A stretch of DNA of 64,000 nucleotides from Burkholderia gladioli (GTDB lineage: Bacteria > Pseudomonadota > Gammaproteobacteria > Burkholderiales > Burkholderiaceae), in contig NZ_CP009322.1 of NCBI RefSeq assembly GCF_000959725.1, forward strand, positions 1,922,001 through 1,986,000, read 5' to 3'. Positions 63,646 to 64,000 of the stretch are shown here, piece after piece (the stretch's first letter is position 1; each line of letters begins with the position of its first letter). A model generated the notes under the pieces. It did not search any database, was not told where the DNA came from, and saw only the letters and a list, made by a program, of their open reading frames with translations. The translations under genes and the position numbers were made by a program.

Positions 63646-64000
63646 TCAGGTCACCAGGGCGATGCCGTGTTCGCGCAGGCTGCTCTCGTAGCGCGGGTTC
63701 GGCTGCGCATCGGAGATCACGTAGTGGAAGTCGGTCAGTTCGGCGAAATAAGCCGCGCGGACTTCGTCGAACTTGCTGTGGTCGACCAGCAGGAAGCGGT
63801 TCTGCGCGCGCTGCATCACCTTCTTCTTGGCGTCCACTTCATGGAAGTTGAAGCAAGTCACGCCGCAGCGATCGCTCACGCCGGCCGCCGAGATGAAGGC
63901 CTTCGAGACGCGCACCGTGTCGAGGATGCCGGTCTCGGCCACCGATTCGAATACCATGTTCTTGCGGTGATAGACCCCGCCGCACAGAATCACGCTGCAA
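63646..64000 (-). CDS. DeoR-family regulator, C-terminal part (cut by window edge)
   Basis: About 118 codons of the sugar-phosphate-binding (DeoR C-terminal) domain are present; the helix-turn-helix lies beyond position 64000. Visible features are VILCGGVYHRKNMVFES, DRCGVTCFNFHEVDAKKKVMQRA and FLLVDHSKFDEVRAAYFAEL. Convergent with the kinase-permease-epimerase operon, it corresponds to DeoQ, the repressor of deoxyribose genes, and probably binds the repeats at 60082-60122. Confidence 0.82.
   Translation of the reverse strand, partial: CSVILCGGVYHRKNMVFESVAETGILDTVRVSKAFISAAGVSDRCGVTCFNFHEVDAKKKVMQRAQNRFLLVDHSKFDEVRAAYFAELTDFHYVISDAQPNPRYESSLREHGIALVT

Overview
The window is GC-rich, gene-dense DNA with the look of a Burkholderia-type betaproteobacterium. 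Pointers are a DUF1842 protein, a Tat-exported phosphocholine-type phospholipase C, a fused DctQM TRAP permease, a double-length UvrA, and many small transporter/regulator/enzyme modules. This is typical of an accessory catabolic region, perhaps on a secondary replicon (inference). No rRNA, tRNA, CRISPR array, insertion sequence or integrase was seen.

Layout. 1-2.9 kb: end of an unidentified gene, a DUF1842 gene and a chemoreceptor with a sigma-28-like promoter. 3.0-9.0 kb: a TRAP transporter operon with its own LacI-type regulator, an atypical D-2-hydroxyacid dehydrogenase and an amidohydrolase, preceded by a LacI-type operator. 9.4-12.2 kb: a lipoprotein and phospholipase C behind an AT-rich stretch. 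12.2-24.9 kb: two opposed transcription units with two GNAT acetyltransferases, a permease-ATPase fusion, three luciferase-like flavin monooxygenases, a TonB receptor, an amino-acid-type binding protein, an M14 deacylase and a DUF3088 redoxin-like protein. This parts list resembles the Bacillus subtilis ytmI and yxe operons for salvage of S-modified cysteines, and is the most interesting system here. 24.9-29.6 kb: porin, DctA and a LigI-like lactonase, divergent from a LysR regulator. 29.8-32.5 kb: a sulfonate/nitrate/taurine-type ABC importer. 32.5-33.3 kb: an SDR without its catalytic Tyr/Lys.

33.5-43 kb: a small hypothetical gene, a 1975-residue tandem UvrA behind a LexA box, a MerR regulator with its palindrome in front of two alpha/beta hydrolases (the second a fluoroacetate-dehalogenase type), and an exported cupin. 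43-50 kb: a GAF/PAS/GGDEF diguanylate cyclase, an exported phospholipase-D-like protein, a decayed signalling locus (headless chemoreceptor, frameshifted EAL domain, possible kinase remnant) and an isolated motAB pair. 50-53.2 kb: a QseBC/PmrAB-like two-component system with matching boxes before itself and before a cytochrome b561 gene. 53.2-57 kb: class-V aminotransferase, dicarboxylate/amino-acid symporter and divergent LysR regulator. 57-60 kb: Met/His-rich DUF2946 protein and a TonB receptor, possibly copper-linked. 60-64 kb: a deoxyribose-type operon (kinase, FucP-like permease, aldose-epimerase-like protein) facing a DeoR-type regulator cut by the window edge.

Taken together the region is a scavenging set. 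Each module pairs an uptake route with one or two enzymes and a local regulator, and binding sites could be read directly for several of these (LacI, LysR, MerR, PmrA/QseB and DeoR types, plus LexA and FliA).
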